Shown piece after piece: positions 18,367 through 29,668 of a stretch of 64,000 bases of DNA. The notes beneath the pieces were generated by a model. The model did no database searches. It worked only from the letters and a program-made list of their open reading frames with translations, and was not told the DNA's origin. Positions within the stretch are counted from its first letter, which is position 1, and every line of letters begins with the position of its first letter. The stretch is from NCBI RefSeq assembly GCF_900102035.1, contig NZ_LT629689.1:5483501-5547500 (forward strand), in the 5' to 3' direction. The position numbers were made by a program, and so were the translations under genes. The stretch is from Pseudomonas extremaustralis. Its GTDB lineage: Bacteria > Pseudomonadota > Gammaproteobacteria > Pseudomonadales > Pseudomonadaceae.

Positions 18367-19593
18367 GGGTTTGTATTGTTCCTTGTAGGCTTTGAGTGCC
18401 TTGAGCCGTTCGCGCTTGAGCGCCTCGCCCAACTCCGGGCCTTTGAAGCCCTTCTCAAGCAGTGGCGCAACTGCGACCTCGCGCGCTGCTTTCGCTGCTG
18501 CGCGTAAGTAATCCGCTTGTGGATAACTTCTTTGCTCAAGCCCCTTGCGACCCCGTGCATCCATTTCACACGCCACCACAAACTCTTCAAAGCGCTGCGG
18601 TCGCCGGTAAACGTCGAAGCTCTGTAGCAACTCCAGCAGGGTCGAGGCTTTCAACTCCAGGGCACGATGGCCGTGGGTGTGATATTGGCCGACCAGCAAG
18701 GCCAGCTCCTGGCAATCCTTGGGCGCCTTGAAGCGTTCGTTCACTGCCTTGATCAGCTTCAAGCCCCTGTGTTCATGGGCGATATGCTGCGGCAACTTAT
18801 CCACAGGTGTCAGGCCCTTGCCCAGGTCATGCAGCAGGCAGGCCCAGCGTACGGTCAGCGGTTGCTTATGCAGGGCGGCCTGTTCCAGCACGCTCAAGGT
18901 GTGCACGCCGGTGTCGATCTCGGGGTGATGGGCTGCGGGTTGAGGCACGCCGAACAGCGCGTCGACTTCCGGCATCAAGATTTTCAGTGCATCGCAATCG
19001 CGCAGCACCTGGATAAACACCTGGGGCTGATCTTCCATCAGGGCGCGGGAGATTTCTTTCCAGCTGCGCTCAGGAGTCAGGGCTTGCAGTTCGCCGGATT
19101 CGCTGAGTTGACGCATCAGCGCCATGGTTTCCGGCGCCACTGTAAAACCCAGGTGCGCATAACGTGCGGCAAAGCGTGCAACACGTAGCACACGCAAGGG
19201 ATCTTCGGCGAACGCGGGGGAAACATGGCGGAGAATGCGTGCTTCAAGATCACGCTGGCCGTGATAGGGATCGGTCAGGTTGCCGTCATCGTCCTGGGCC
19301 ATGGCGTTGATAGTCAGGTCGCGGCGGATCAGGTCTTCTTCCAGCGTGACCTCAGGGCTGGCGTGAAACACAAAGCCGCCATAGCCCCGGCCACTCTTGC
19401 GCTCGGTACGGGCGAGGGCGTATTCGTCGCCGTTCTTCGGGTCCAGGAATACCGGAAAATCGGCACCCACCGGTTTGTAGCCTTTGGCGAGCATCTCTTC
19501 TGTGGTTGCACCCACGACGACGCGGTCGATATCGGTGACCTTGATGCCCAGCAAGCGGTCACGCACCGCGCCGCCGACTTTGTAGATTTTCAT
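18361..19593 (-). CDS. cca: CCA-adding enzyme, multifunctional tRNA nucleotidyltransferase
   Basis: A 410-residue class II CCA enzyme. The N-terminal nucleotidyltransferase has [10 protein letters not shown] and the carboxylates in VTDIDRVVV; the neck follows, and a C-terminal HD domain contains LLHDLGKG, so it is the E. coli-like form with phosphohydrolase activity. It adds or repairs the 3' CCA of tRNAs. The stop codon is supplied by the flanking REP element. Confidence 0.96.
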   Translation of the reverse strand: MKIYKVGGAVRDRLLGIKVTDIDRVVVGATTEEMLAKGYKPVGADFPVFLDPKNGDEYALARTERKSGRGYGGFVFHASPEVTLEEDLIRRDLTINAMAQDDDGNLTDPYHGQRDLEARILRHVSPAFAEDPLRVLRVARFAARYAHLGFTVAPETMALMRQLSESGELQALTPERSWKEISRALMEDQPQVFIQVLRDCDALKILMPEVDALFGVPQPAAHHPEIDTGVHTLSVLEQAALHKQPLTVRWACLLHDLGKGLTPVDKLPQHIAHEHRGLKLIKAVNERFKAPKDCQELALLVGQYHTHGHRALELKASTLLELLQSFDVYRRPQRFEEFVVACEMDARGRKGLEQRSYPQADYLRAAAKAAREVAVAPLLEKGFKGPELGEALKRERLKALKAYKEQYKPL

Positions 19594-19656
19594 GAAAAAG
19601 CCTCCATAAGCCGAACAGGATAACGCCTGTGCCCGGCCAATGGAGGCTTTGCTGCG

Positions 19657-21222
19657 TCAGAGGTGAACGACGGCCAAGTCCAGGCGGCCGTAGTCGCCGT
19701 CGTTATGATCGTTGCGCGGTGGCACATGGTGGGTTTTCATCACCTGATCACCCTGCAAGGTTTCCAGGTGAATGTCGAAGCCCCACAGCCGATGCAGGTG
19801 TTTGAGCACTTCCTCGGTGGAATCGCCCAGAGGCTTGCGGTCGTGCTGCTGGTGACGCAGGGTCAGGGAGCGATCGCCGCGCACATCGATGCTGTAGATC
19901 TGTACGTTGGGCTCACGGTTGCCCAGGTTGTATTGCGCCGCCAGGGTCTCGCGGATTGTGCGATAGCCGGGCTCATCGTGGATGGCGGGTACCACGAGGT
20001 CGTCCTTGAGGTCGTCATCGAGGATGCTGAACAGCTTGAGATCCCGAATGACCTTGGGCGACAGGTACTGCAGGATAAAACTCTCATCCTTGAAGCTGCT
20101 CATGGCGAACTTGATGGTCGATAACCAATCGCTGCCGGCGATCTCCGGGAACCAGCGGCGATCTTCTTCGGTGGGGTGTTCGCACATGCGCCGAATATCG
20201 CGGTACATGGCGAAGCCCAGGGCATAGGGGTTGATGCCGCTGTAGTACGGGCTGTCGAAGCCGGGCTGGTACACCACGCTGGTGTGGGAGGTCAGGAACT
20301 CCATCATGAAGCCGTCGGTGACCAGGCCTTCGTCGTAGAGGTCGTTGATCAGGGTGTAGTGCCAGAACGTCGCCCAGCCTTCGTTCATCACCTGGGTCTG
20401 GCGCTGTGGATAAAAATACTGGGCGATCTTGCGCACGATGCGCACGATTTCCCGTTGCCATGGCTCCAGCAGGGGCGCGTGCTTTTCCAGGAAGTACAGG
20501 ATGTTTTCCTGGGGTTCGGCGGGGAAGCGCGCATTGTCTTTATCGTTGTTCTTGTCGGCGCGTTTGGGAATGGTGCGCCACAGGTCGTTGATCTGTTTCT
20601 GCAGGTGCTCCTCGCGCTCCTTCTGGCGCAGGCGTTCTTCCTCGGCGGAAATCGGATAGGGGCGTTTGTAGCGGTCGACCCCATAGTTCATCAGTGCATG
20701 GCAGGAATCGAGCAGGTCCTCCACCGCATCGATGCCATGGCGCTCCTCGCACTGCATGATGTACTGCTTGGCGAACACCAGATAATCGATGATCGAGCTG
20801 GCATCGGTCCAGGTGCGGAACAGGTAGTTGCCCTTGAAGAAGCTGTTGTGCCCATAGCAGGCGTGGGCTACCACCAGCGCCTGCATGCAGATGGTGTTTT
20901 CTTCCATCAGGTAGGCAATGCAGGGGTCGGAGTTGATGACGATTTCATAGGCCAGGCCCATCTGGCCGCGGCTGTAGGACTTCTCGGTGCTGAGGAAGTG
21001 TTTGCCGTAGGACCAATGATGGTAGCCGAGGGGCATGCCGACGGAAGCGTAGGCATCCATCATCTGTTCAGCAGTGATCACTTCGATCTGGTTGGGGTAG
21101 GTGTCCAGGGCATAACCCGCCGCGATGCGGCTGATCTCCCGGTCATAGGCCTGGATCAGTTCAAAGGTCCACTCGGAGCCTGTGGAAATGGGTTGGCGCT
21201 TAGTCTCTTTTTTGGCGGTCAT
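19657..21222 (-). CDS. SpoVR family protein
   Basis: A 521-residue SpoVR-like protein ([20 protein letters not shown]; conserved block [14 protein letters not shown] near residue 65). The molecular function is not established. It overlaps the upstream DUF444 gene by 4 bp (ATGA), so it is translated with it, and both follow prkA. This trio is a conserved cluster induced in stationary phase and stress in proteobacteria. Confidence 0.94.
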   Translation of the reverse strand: MTAKKETKRQPISTGSEWTFELIQAYDREISRIAAGYALDTYPNQIEVITAEQMMDAYASVGMPLGYHHWSYGKHFLSTEKSYSRGQMGLAYEIVINSDPCIAYLMEENTICMQALVVAHACYGHNSFFKGNYLFRTWTDASSIIDYLVFAKQYIMQCEERHGIDAVEDLLDSCHALMNYGVDRYKRPYPISAEEERLRQKEREEHLQKQINDLWRTIPKRADKNNDKDNARFPAEPQENILYFLEKHAPLLEPWQREIVRIVRKIAQYFYPQRQTQVMNEGWATFWHYTLINDLYDEGLVTDGFMMEFLTSHTSVVYQPGFDSPYYSGINPYALGFAMYRDIRRMCEHPTEEDRRWFPEIAGSDWLSTIKFAMSSFKDESFILQYLSPKVIRDLKLFSILDDDLKDDLVVPAIHDEPGYRTIRETLAAQYNLGNREPNVQIYSIDVRGDRSLTLRHQQHDRKPLGDSTEEVLKHLHRLWGFDIHLETLQGDQVMKTHHVPPRNDHNDGDYGRLDLAVVHL

Positions 21223-22490
21223 GTCACTAACCTGCGCTGGAAGAGTTCACGGAAGACCGGATAGATATCGCCGGCCGAGACCAGTTGCTGCTGGGCGAAC
21301 GTGTCGGCGAACGCTTCACCGATGCGCTCGTATTCGAACCACAGGGCCTGGTGCTCACGGGGGGTGATTTCGACATAAGTGTAGTACTGCACGAACGGCA
21401 TGATCTGGTTGATCAGGATGTCGCGGCAGATGGGCGAATCGTCGTTCCAGTTGTCACCGTCGGAGGCCTGGGCCGCGTAGATGTTCCATTCGTTGGCCGG
21501 GTAGCGCTCGGCCATGATCTCCTGCATCAGTTTCAAGGCACTGGAGACGATGGTGCCGCCGGTTTCCCGTGAGTAGAAGAACTCCTCTTCGTCCACTTCC
21601 CGGGCGCTGGTGTGATGGCGGATGAACACCACGTCGATCTTGTCGTAGTTTCGCTTGAGAAACAGGTACAGCAGGATAAAGAACCGTTTGGCAATGTCCT
21701 TGGTGGCCTGTGTCATGGAGCCGGACACGTCCATCAGGCAGAACATCACAGCCTTGGAGCTGGGGTTGGGTTGCTTGACCAGCAGGTTGTACTTGAGATC
21801 GAAGGTATCCAGAAATGGCACGCGGTGGATGCGTGCGCTGAGTTTTTCTATTTCCCCTTCAAGTTCCTGGATATCGCCGAAGTTGTCCGGCTCTTCACGC
21901 TTCAAGCGCGCCAACTCTTCCTTGGCCTCCTTCAATTTGGCGCGGCTGCTGCCCGACAGGGCGATACGCCGCGCATGGGCCGAACGCAGGGTACGGATGA
22001 TATTGATCCGCGACGGGTTGCCTTCGTTGCTGATCCCGGCGCGTACGGTTTTGAAGGTGTCGGTACCGGTCAGGTTGCGCTTGACCAGGTTGGGCAGCTC
22101 CAGGTCCTCGAACATGAACTCGAGGAATTCTTCCTGGGTGATCTGGAAGACGAACTCATCCATGCCTTCGCCGGAGTTGCCGGCCTTGCCCGGGCCTTTA
22201 CCACCGCCACCGCCTTGAGGGCGCTGGATATGTTCGCCGGTGGTGAATTCCTTGTTACCCGGATGCACAACGGTCTGTTTGCCGCCGCGGCCATGGTGCA
22301 GGACCGGTTCGTCGATATCCCGCCCCGGAATGCTGATTTGCTCGCCATGTTCCATATCGGTGATGGAGCGGCGGCTGACGGCCTCTTCCACCGCTTTTTT
22401 GATGTGGTCACGGTAACGCCGCAGGAAACGCTGGCGGTTTACCGTGCTCTTGTTCTTGCCATTGAGGCGTCGGTCGATCACATAGCTCAT
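21219..22490 (-). CDS. DUF444 protein, YeaH-like, von Willebrand A fold
   Basis: A 423-residue YeaH/YhbH-family protein. It starts [20 protein letters not shown]; the central part is glycine-rich ([16 protein letters not shown]) and the C-terminal half has the MIDAS-like [12 protein letters not shown] motif. It probably acts in the PrkA kinase pathway with SpoVR. I used the ATG at 22490, which has a GGAGGGCTCC site, rather than the one eight codons upstream. Confidence 0.93.
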   Translation of the reverse strand: MSYVIDRRLNGKNKSTVNRQRFLRRYRDHIKKAVEEAVSRRSITDMEHGEQISIPGRDIDEPVLHHGRGGKQTVVHPGNKEFTTGEHIQRPQGGGGGKGPGKAGNSGEGMDEFVFQITQEEFLEFMFEDLELPNLVKRNLTGTDTFKTVRAGISNEGNPSRINIIRTLRSAHARRIALSGSSRAKLKEAKEELARLKREEPDNFGDIQELEGEIEKLSARIHRVPFLDTFDLKYNLLVKQPNPSSKAVMFCLMDVSGSMTQATKDIAKRFFILLYLFLKRNYDKIDVVFIRHHTSAREVDEEEFFYSRETGGTIVSSALKLMQEIMAERYPANEWNIYAAQASDGDNWNDDSPICRDILINQIMPFVQYYTYVEITPREHQALWFEYERIGEAFADTFAQQQLVSAGDIYPVFRELFQRRLVT

Positions 22491-22519
22491 GAGGAGCCCT
22501 CCGGGCAGCTTCACGTTAC

Positions 22520-22546
22520 AAGCTTCAAGCGGCGAGCTGGAAGCTT
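22520..22546. repeat. Hairpin between prkA and the DUF444 gene
   Basis: An imperfect 10-bp stem: AAGCTTC (22520-22526) with GAAGCTT (22540-22546), and inside it AGC (22528-22530) with GCT (22536-22538), broken by one A-G mismatch. It lies in the 113-bp gap between the two genes. No U tract follows, so an mRNA-processing or stability role is more likely than termination. Confidence 0.45.
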
Positions 22547-22603
22547 AGAGACAAGCGGTCGACTGCCAGGCCATTGGCCCGGCAGTACGCGCCCGTCGCT
22601 GCC

Positions 22604-24526
22604 TTACTGCGATTTGCGCACCCGCAGGTACCACTCGGAGAGCAGCCGTACCTGTTTGTCGGTATAGCCGCGCTCGACCATCCGTGTAACGAAGTCGTTG
22701 TGTTTTTGCTGATCCTCCTTGCTGGCCTTGGCATTGAAGCTGATGACCGGCAGCAGGTCCTCGGTGTTGGAGAACATTTTCTTCTCGATGACCACCCGCA
22801 GCTTCTCGTAGCTGAGCCAGGTGGGGTTCTTGCCATTGTTGTTGGCGCGGGCGCGCAATACGAAGTTGACGATTTCGTTGCGGAAATCCTTCGGATTGCT
22901 GATGCCGGCGGGCTTCTCGATCTTTTCCAGTTCCTCGTTGAGGGCTACGCGGTTGAGGATTTCGCCGGTTTCCGGGTCGCGGTATTCCTGATCCTGAATC
23001 CAGAAGTCTGCGTACAGCACGTAACGGTCGAAGATGTTCTGGCCGTATTCGCTGTAGGACTCCAGGTACGCGGTCTGGATTTCCTTGCCGATAAATTCGA
23101 TGTAGCGCGGCGCCAGGTATTCCTTGAGGAAGCGCAGGTAGCGCTCGCGGGTTTCAGCCTGGAATTGCTCCTGTTCGATCTGTTGTTCCAGCACGTAGAG
23201 CAAGTGCACCGGGTTGGCGGCGATCTCGTGGGGGTCGAAGTTGAACACTTTGGACAGGATCTTGAACGCGAAGCGCGTCGACAGGCCGTTCATGCCCTCG
23301 TCCACGCCTGCGGTGTCGCGGTATTCCTGGATCGACTTGGCCTTGGGGTCGGTGTCCTTGAGGTTCTCGCCGTCGTACACGCGCATCTTCGAATAGATAT
23401 TCGAGTTTTCCGGCTCCTTGAGGCGCGACAGTACGGTGAACTGGGCGAGCATCTTCAGGGTGTCGGGCGCGCAATGGGCCTTGGCCAGGGAGCTGTTGAA
23501 CAGCAACTTGTCGTAGATCTTGATTTCATCGCTGACCCGCAGGCAGTACGGCACCTTGACGATGTAGATCCGGTCGATGAAGGCTTCGTTGTTCTTGTTG
23601 TTGCGGAAGGTGTGCCACTCCGATTCGTTGGAGTGGGCCAGCAGGATCCCGGTGAACGGAATCGCGCCCAGGCCTTCGGTACTGTTGTAGTTGCCCTCCT
23701 GGGTGGCGGTGAGCAGTGGGTGCAGCACCTTGATCGGAGCCTTGAACATCTCCACGAATTCCATCAGGCCCTGGTTGGCCCGGCACAGCGCGCCTGAGTA
23801 GCTGTAGGCGTCGGCGTCGTTCTGTGGGAATTCTTCCAGTTTGCGGATATCGACCTTGCCCACCAGCGCCGAGATGTCCTGGTTGTTCTCATCGCCCGGT
23901 TCGGTCTTGGCCACGCCGATCTGGTTGAGGATCGAAGGGTAGAGTTTCACCACGCGGAACTGGCTGATGTCGCCGCCGAACTCGGCCAGGCGTTTGGTGG
24001 CCCAGGGCGACATGATGGTGTTGAGGTAGCGCCGTGGGATGCCGAAGTCCTCTTCGAGGATCGCGCCATCTTCCGTGGCGTTGAACAGGCCCAGGGGCGA
24101 CTCGAACACCGGCGAGCCCTTGATGGCGTAGAAGGGCACCTTTTCGATCAGTTGTTTGAGCTTTTCGGCCAGGGACGATTTACCACCACCGACGGGCCCG
24201 AGCAGGTAGAGGATCTGTTTCTTTTCCTCCAGGCCTTGGGCGGCGTGGCGGAAGTAGGAGACGATCTGGTCAATGCATTCTTCCATTCCGTGGAAGTCTT
24301 CAAAGGCCGGGTAGCGGCGGATCACCTTGTTGGAGAAGATTCGCGACAGGCGCGAATTGTTCGAGGTGTCTACCAGTTCCGGCTCGCCGATCGCCAGTAG
24401 CAGGCGTTCGGCGGCAGACGCGTAGGCACTGCGGTCGCGCTTGCACAGCTCGAGATACTCTTGAAGCGTGAGTTCTTCCTGCCGTGTGGACTCGAAGCGT
24501 TGTTGGAAGTGGCTAAAAATACTCAT
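22604..24526 (-). CDS. PrkA-type serine protein kinase
   Basis: A 640-residue PrkA. An AAA-type N-terminal domain carries the Walker A motif GPVGGGKSSLAEKL near residue 105; the C-terminal part is the PrkA kinase region. The start is MSIFSHFQQRFEST at 24526; a longer open frame has no ribosome site. The protein heads the prkA-DUF444-spoVR cluster, associated with stress and nitrogen or stationary-phase responses in related bacteria. Its substrates are not known here. Confidence 0.94.
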   Translation of the reverse strand: MSIFSHFQQRFESTRQEELTLQEYLELCKRDRSAYASAAERLLLAIGEPELVDTSNNSRLSRIFSNKVIRRYPAFEDFHGMEECIDQIVSYFRHAAQGLEEKKQILYLLGPVGGGKSSLAEKLKQLIEKVPFYAIKGSPVFESPLGLFNATEDGAILEEDFGIPRRYLNTIMSPWATKRLAEFGGDISQFRVVKLYPSILNQIGVAKTEPGDENNQDISALVGKVDIRKLEEFPQNDADAYSYSGALCRANQGLMEFVEMFKAPIKVLHPLLTATQEGNYNSTEGLGAIPFTGILLAHSNESEWHTFRNNKNNEAFIDRIYIVKVPYCLRVSDEIKIYDKLLFNSSLAKAHCAPDTLKMLAQFTVLSRLKEPENSNIYSKMRVYDGENLKDTDPKAKSIQEYRDTAGVDEGMNGLSTRFAFKILSKVFNFDPHEIAANPVHLLYVLEQQIEQEQFQAETRERYLRFLKEYLAPRYIEFIGKEIQTAYLESYSEYGQNIFDRYVLYADFWIQDQEYRDPETGEILNRVALNEELEKIEKPAGISNPKDFRNEIVNFVLRARANNNGKNPTWLSYEKLRVVIEKKMFSNTEDLLPVISFNAKASKEDQQKHNDFVTRMVERGYTDKQVRLLSEWYLRVRKSQ

Positions 24527-24811
24527 GACGTCGTCACCTCGCTCGATACGTGGAGCCGACGCCGGATCAATCAGTCGATGCTGGCAGTCATTGACGAACG
24601 CCAATGGCCGTTTTCCCCCCAGAACACCCTGAAACGCTACCGATGACCCGCACGCCGGTGTACCGGCTCTCCCCTGATTCGGATGGCCTGCGCTTAAGGA
24701 TAGTTCGGAATCGGAGAGGTCAAGGCGCGATGCGCAATTAGTTTGGCTGCGCCGTTCGTCAGAAACGGCGCGAGCCCAAGCGTCACGCGGGGTAGCGGGG
24801 TGTGAAAAAAA

Positions 24812-25141
24812 TTATTGCGAATCGCCGGAGGAAATTTCGGCCGGATAGGTCGTCCGCCACAGCTCGAAGCCGCCGTCCAGACTATAGACGTCGGAGAAGC
24901 CCTGGCTGACCAGATAAGCTGCCGCACTCTGGCTGGAATTGCCGTGATAGCAGGCCACGATCACCGGCGCGTCGAGGTCGGCGGCGCGGATGAAATCGGC
25001 GATGTTGTGGTTGTCCAGGTGCTGTGCGCCTTTGATGTGGTTCAGGGCATAGGTCTGGGGATCACGAATATCCACCACCACTGCGCCTTGTTCGCGCAGG
25101 GCCTGGGCTTGGTCGGGAGGGATACGTTTGAATTCGCTCAT
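24812..25141 (-). CDS. glpE: Thiosulfate sulfurtransferase GlpE (single-domain rhodanese)
   Basis: A 109-residue rhodanese. The catalytic cysteine is C64 in [10 protein letters not shown], matching E. coli GlpE, and the fold signature [16 protein letters not shown] is near residue 22. It moves sulfur from thiosulfate to cyanide or thiols. It is 33 bp downstream of apaH on the same strand, a common order in Pseudomonas. Confidence 0.93.
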   Translation of the reverse strand: MSEFKRIPPDQAQALREQGAVVVDIRDPQTYALNHIKGAQHLDNHNIADFIRAADLDAPVIVACYHGNSSQSAAAYLVSQGFSDVYSLDGGFELWRTTYPAEISSGDSQ

Positions 25142-25174
25142 GGCGCTCTCCTTGGGCGTGGCTGCGCGTGGCGT

Positions 25175-26026
25175 CTAGCGCTTGGCGGCAGCCGGCAGTG
25201 TAACGGGAAGGGGGGATTGGCACTGGCAGCTCAGGCGCTCGCCGGTGTCGATGTTCATCAGGGTCATGGCGCCACCCCATACGCAACCGGTGTCGAGGGC
25301 GAATACACCGGGCTCATCGCATTTGCCTTCAAGGGCGGCCCAGTGACCGAAGATGATCTTCGTGCCGCGGGTTTTACGTTCCTTGTGGGCAAACCATGGC
25401 TTGTAGCCGGGCAGTGCGGTGTCGGCGCCTTCCTTGCTCTTGAGGTCCAGCTTGCCGTCGGCGGTGCAGAAGCGCATGCGTGTGAAGTAGTTGGTGATCA
25501 CCCGCAGGCGTGCGATGCCGGTGAGGTCGTTGTCCCACTTCACCGGTTCGTTGCCGTACATGCCGTCGAGGAAGGGTGTGTACAGGCTGTCATCGGCCAG
25601 GGCGGTTTCGACTTCGGCGGCGTACTTGAGGGCTTTCTTGAGTGTCCACTGGGGCGGGATACCCGCATGGACCAAGGCTGTATCGCGGCCTTCATCGTAA
25701 TGCATGAGCTTTTGCCGGCGCAGCCAGTCGAGCAGGTCGGCGCGATCTGGGGCTTCGAGGATTTCCCGCAGGGTATCGCCCTTTTTCAGACGCTCGATGT
25801 TTTTACTGGCTGCCAGCAGGTGTAGATCGTGGTTGCCCAGTACGCACACCAGGGAATCCCGCAGGTTGTACAAGTAGCGCAACGTCGCCAGGGATTCGGG
25901 GCCACGGTTGACCAGGTCGCCCACCAGCCACAGGCGATCGTTCGCCGGGTCGAAGGCCACTCGATCGAGCAGGCATTTGAGAGGCTCCAGGCAGCCTTGC
26001 AGGTCGCCGACCGCATACGTCGCCAT
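25175..26026 (-). CDS. apaH: Symmetrical Ap4A hydrolase ApaH
   Basis: A 283-residue metallophosphatase ([16 protein letters not shown]). Motifs are [13 protein letters not shown] and [10 protein letters not shown], the metal-binding and catalytic residues of the family. It splits Ap4A into two ADP. Its start overlaps the apaG stop by 1 bp (TGATG arrangement). Confidence 0.96.
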   Translation of the reverse strand: MATYAVGDLQGCLEPLKCLLDRVAFDPANDRLWLVGDLVNRGPESLATLRYLYNLRDSLVCVLGNHDLHLLAASKNIERLKKGDTLREILEAPDRADLLDWLRRQKLMHYDEGRDTALVHAGIPPQWTLKKALKYAAEVETALADDSLYTPFLDGMYGNEPVKWDNDLTGIARLRVITNYFTRMRFCTADGKLDLKSKEGADTALPGYKPWFAHKERKTRGTKIIFGHWAALEGKCDEPGVFALDTGCVWGGAMTLMNIDTGERLSCQCQSPLPVTLPAAAKR

Positions 26027-26406
26027 CAGTGCAGGGCTCCCGGCACCGCCAGGCGGAACGGCTTGATGATGGCGTCGAACAGTTGGCCGTCGGTGGCTTT
26101 CATCTGATAGGAGCCTTGCATGGTGCCGACCTTGGAGGTCATCACGGTGCCGCTGCTATAGGTATGGCTGGCGCCGATGTCGATCAGCGGCTGCTGGCCG
26201 ACCACGCCGGCGCCGCGCACTTCCTCGACCTGGCCGTCACCGTCGGTGATCACCCAATGGCGCGACAAGAGCTTGGCCGGCACCAGCCCGTTGTTTTTCA
26301 CCGTGATGGTGTAGGCAAAGGCGAAGCGGTTCTGTTCAGGTTGCGATTGTTCCGCCAGGAAGCGGGTGACGACGCTGACGTCGATCTGGTAGCGAGGATC
26401 GGACAT
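26026..26406 (-). CDS. apaG: ApaG protein
   Basis: A 126-residue ApaG ([17 protein letters not shown]), with the [11 protein letters not shown] and [17 protein letters not shown] blocks of the family. The role is unclear; it is a small beta-sandwich protein normally found with rsmA and apaH, and the gene order here is the standard one. Confidence 0.95.
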   Translation of the reverse strand: MSDPRYQIDVSVVTRFLAEQSQPEQNRFAFAYTITVKNNGLVPAKLLSRHWVITDGDGQVEEVRGAGVVGQQPLIDIGASHTYSSGTVMTSKVGTMQGSYQMKATDGQLFDAIIKPFRLAVPGALH

Positions 26407-26532
26407 GCAAGAGGCCTTAAAAGCAAAAGCGGAGGACAGCAGATGCGGATCAGTCTAGGCCAAGAGGTGGGCACTAGGCCAGACATGTGTCTGACCAGAT
26501 ACCCACCCACTGTAGGAGCCGGTTCCTGCGGG

Positions 26533-27345
26533 TTATTGCGCAGCGCGGGCGGGCTGGATGGCAAGCTGATCGGCCAGGCGCACGAACGCGGCCAGGTCCA
26601 GTTGCTCGGGGCGCAGGCTGCCGTCGACGCCGGCGGCTTCGATCTCAGCCTGGCTCAACAGCAACTTGAGCGTATTGCGCAGGGTCTTGCGGCGCTGGTT
26701 GAACGCTTCGCGCACCACGCGCTCCAGCAGTTTGTGATCCTTGGCCGGGTGCGGCAGCACGGCGTGAGGCACCAGGCGCACGATGGCCGAGTCGACCTTT
26801 GGTGGCGGGTTGAACGCGCCCGGACCGACATTGAACAGGTGTTCGACGCGGCAGTGGTACTGGACCATGATCGACAGGCGACCCCAATCACCGCCACCAG
26901 GACCGGCAGCCAGGCGCTCTACCACTTCCTTTTGCAGCATGAAGTGCATGTCGCGGATGATCCCGGCGTTGTTCAGCAGGTGGAAAATCAGCGGCGTGGA
27001 GATGTTGTAGGGCAGGTTGCCAACCACCCGCAGGCTGTTAGGCGCCGCGTTGAGGGTGTTGAAGTCGAACTTCAACGCATCGCCCTGGTGCAGGATGAAG
27101 TTGGACTTGCCGCCAAACTGCTGGTTGAGGATCGGGATCAAGTCTTTGTCGAGCTCGACCACATCCAGTTGAGCACCGCTGGCCAGCAGGCCTTGGGTTA
27201 GCGCGCCCTGGCCCGGGCCGATTTCCAGCAGACGGTCTTCGGGCTTGGCATGGATGGAGCGCAGGATACGGTCGATCACGCCAGCGTCGTGCAGGAAGTT
27301 TTGCCCGAAGCGCTTGCGCGCCCGGTGTTGGTAATGCTCGGTCAT
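26533..27345 (-). CDS. rsmA: 16S rRNA dimethyladenosine transferase RsmA (KsgA)
   Basis: A 270-residue rRNA methyltransferase. It starts [20 protein letters not shown]; the SAM motif is [16 protein letters not shown] and the catalytic motif IV is NLPYNIST. It dimethylates A1518 and A1519 of 16S rRNA. It overlaps pdxA by 4 bp. Confidence 0.97.
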   Translation of the reverse strand: MTEHYQHRARKRFGQNFLHDAGVIDRILRSIHAKPEDRLLEIGPGQGALTQGLLASGAQLDVVELDKDLIPILNQQFGGKSNFILHQGDALKFDFNTLNAAPNSLRVVGNLPYNISTPLIFHLLNNAGIIRDMHFMLQKEVVERLAAGPGGGDWGRLSIMVQYHCRVEHLFNVGPGAFNPPPKVDSAIVRLVPHAVLPHPAKDHKLLERVVREAFNQRRKTLRNTLKLLLSQAEIEAAGVDGSLRPEQLDLAAFVRLADQLAIQPARAAQ

Positions 27346-28331
27346 AAACGGGTCTCGGCCATCTGATAGGCGGTTTCCAGGGCCACGTGCAGGCTGCCGG
27401 TGTCGATCTTGCCGCTGCCCGCCAGGTCCAGGGCGGTGCCATGGTCGACGGAGGTGCGGATGATCGGCAGGCCCAGTGTCACGTTGACTGCGGCGCCGAA
27501 GCCTTTGTATTTCAGCACGGGCAGCCCCTGGTCATGGTACATCGCCAGCACTGCGTCGCAGTGCTCCAGATATTTGGGGGTAAACAGAGTGTCCGCAGGC
27601 AGTGGGCCGCGCAGGTCCATGCCTTCTTGGCGCAGACGCTCCAAGGTGGGTTCGATGATATCGATTTCTTCATGGCCCAGATGGCCACCCTCACCGGCGT
27701 GCGGGTTGAGCCCGCAGACGAGGATACGCGGTTGGGCGATGCCGAATTTCTGTTGCAGGTCGGCATGCAGGATGCGCGTCACACGCTCCAGGCGCTCGAC
27801 GGTGATGGCATCGGCAACCTCGCGCAGCGGCAGGTGCGTAGTCACCAGGGCGACCCGCAGACCGCGGGTGGCGAGCATCATCACGACTTGTTCGGTATGG
27901 GTCAGCTCGGCAAGGAATTCGGTGTGCCCGGAGAAGGCTATGCCGGACTCGTTGATCACGCCCTTGTGCACCGGCGCGGTGATCATGCCGGCGAAATCAC
28001 CGTCAATGCAGCCACGGCCAGCTCGGGTCAGGGTTTCCAGGACAAACGCGGCGTTGGTCTTGTCCAATTGCCCAGCCACGACCTTGGCCTGCAGTGGGGT
28101 ATCCCACACATACAAGCTGCCGGCGGGTGCTGGCAGGTCGGGCCAGTTGCCCGGCGCCACCTCCAGCAGATTGACAGCCACCCCCAGCTGCGCGGCCCGC
28201 TCAAGGAGCAGGTCGCGGCTGGTAATGGCAATCAGGGGGTGTGGCTGGGGTTGCGAGGCGAGCAGCAGGCACAGGTCTGGACCAATGCCGGCCGGCTCGC
28301 CGGGTGTCACCGCGAAACGCTGGGGTTTCAC
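27342..28331 (-). CDS. pdxA: 4-hydroxythreonine-4-phosphate dehydrogenase PdxA
   Basis: A 329-residue PdxA ([20 protein letters not shown]). The metal-binding and catalytic motifs [22 protein letters not shown] and [16 protein letters not shown] are present. It acts in pyridoxal-5-phosphate synthesis. Its start overlaps the surA stop by 4 bp, and rsmA is coupled downstream. Confidence 0.97.
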   Translation of the reverse strand: MKPQRFAVTPGEPAGIGPDLCLLLASQPQPHPLIAITSRDLLLERAAQLGVAVNLLEVAPGNWPDLPAPAGSLYVWDTPLQAKVVAGQLDKTNAAFVLETLTRAGRGCIDGDFAGMITAPVHKGVINESGIAFSGHTEFLAELTHTEQVVMMLATRGLRVALVTTHLPLREVADAITVERLERVTRILHADLQQKFGIAQPRILVCGLNPHAGEGGHLGHEEIDIIEPTLERLRQEGMDLRGPLPADTLFTPKYLEHCDAVLAMYHDQGLPVLKYKGFGAAVNVTLGLPIIRTSVDHGTALDLAGSGKIDTGSLHVALETAYQMAETRL

Positions 28332-29668
28332 TTGGTTGCCTGGTTGGTGCCTGTTTGCTCGGCGCCTGGCAACTTGTTCTCTACGTAGGCTTCGTCACGG
28401 ATCTGACGCAGCCAGGTTTGCAGCTCTTCGTCGTACTTGCGGTTACGCAGTATGTTCAGCGCTTGTTGCTCGCGGGCCTGGCTGGTGTTGTCGGTGGCGC
28501 GACGGCCAAGGACTTCCAGTACGTGCCAGCCATATTGGGTCTTGAACGGTTTGGACAGCACACCTTGCGGCGTGTCGGCCATCACTTGCTGGAACTCGGG
28601 CACCAACGCTTTCGGGTCGATCCAGTTCAGGTCGCCGCCGTTGAGCGCAGAGCCTGGGTCTTCCGAGAAGCTCTTGGCCAGGGTGGCGAAGTCTTCACCG
28701 TTCTGGATACGGTCATAGATCTTCTGGATCAGTTCCTTGGTTTGTGCCTCGGTGCGGATTTCACTTGGTTTGACCAGGATGTGACGAACATGTACTTCGT
28801 CTTTCAGCGAGGTCTCGCCGCCGCGGCGCTCCAGCAACTTCAGGATGATAAAGCCGCCTGGCGTCCGTGCTGGCTGGGTGATACCGCCGACTTCCATGGC
28901 GCTCAGTTCGCGGTCGAACGGTGGTGGCAATTGAGCAGCCTTACGCCAGCCCATGTCACCGCCTTCAAGGGCATTGTCGCTGCCGGATTGGGCGATCGCC
29001 ATTTGAGCGAAATCGGCACCGGCCTTCAGGCGATCATAGATAGCCTGGGTTTTGGCGGCGGCGGCGTTGAGCTGCTCGGAGTTGGCGCTGTCCGGGGTCG
29101 GAATCAGGATGTTGGCCAGGTGCAGTTCTTCGGAAAGCTGCATCTTGCCCAGGTCCGAGGCCAGGAAGTTCTTCACTTCCTGTTCGGACACCTGAACCCG
29201 CTCGGCCACGCGGCGCTGGCGTACACGGCTGATGATCATTTCGCGGCGGATCTGATCGCGGGCGTCCTCATAGGACAACCCGTCGTGGGCCAGGGCGGCG
29301 CGGAACTGATCGATGCTCATGTTGTTGCGCTGGGCAATGGTGCCCACGGCCTGGTTCAGTTCTTCGTCCGAAATACGGATGCCGGAACGATCGCCGATCT
29401 GCAATTGCAGGTTTTCGACGATCAGACGCTCGAGCACCTGCTGGTCCAGGACACTGGTCGGCGGCACGCCACCGCCACGTTTGGCGATGGTTTGCTGCAC
29501 TTCCTTGACGCGCTGGTCCAGTTGGCTCTGCATGATCACGTCGTTATCGACGATGGCCACGACCTTATCCAGCTGTTGAACCGCAGCGTGTGCCGATGCG
29601 GTACCCAGGAACAGCGCGCCCAGCACGAGCGGGCGCAAACAATCAGAAAGCTTGGTCTTCACGTTCAC
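28328..29668 (-). CDS. surA: Periplasmic chaperone and peptidyl-prolyl isomerase SurA
   Basis: About 446 residues: signal peptide ([22 protein letters not shown]), SurA N-domain ([20 protein letters not shown]), and two parvulin domains (around [13 protein letters not shown] and [14 protein letters not shown]). It folds outer-membrane beta-barrel proteins such as LptD. The start is uncertain: GTG at 29668, with AAGG five bases upstream, is my choice; a TTG at 29680 or GTG at 29662 would also be in frame. The start lies inside the lptD 3' end, so translation is coupled. Confidence 0.93.
   Translation of the reverse strand: MNVKTKLSDCLRPLVLGALFLGTASAHAAVQQLDKVVAIVDNDVIMQSQLDQRVKEVQQTIAKRGGGVPPTSVLDQQVLERLIVENLQLQIGDRSGIRISDEELNQAVGTIAQRNNMSIDQFRAALAHDGLSYEDARDQIRREMIISRVRQRRVAERVQVSEQEVKNFLASDLGKMQLSEELHLANILIPTPDSANSEQLNAAAAKTQAIYDRLKAGADFAQMAIAQSGSDNALEGGDMGWRKAAQLPPPFDRELSAMEVGGITQPARTPGGFIILKLLERRGGETSLKDEVHVRHILVKPSEIRTEAQTKELIQKIYDRIQNGEDFATLAKSFSEDPGSALNGGDLNWIDPKALVPEFQQVMADTPQGVLSKPFKTQYGWHVLEVLGRRATDNTSQAREQQALNILRNRKYDEELQTWLRQIRDEAYVENKLPGAEQTGTNQATK

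Noticed and set aside
20176..21264. 362-codon open frame opposite spoVR
   Set aside because: It lies wholly on the other strand of a clear SpoVR gene with no recognisable domains; such frames are common in GC-rich DNA.
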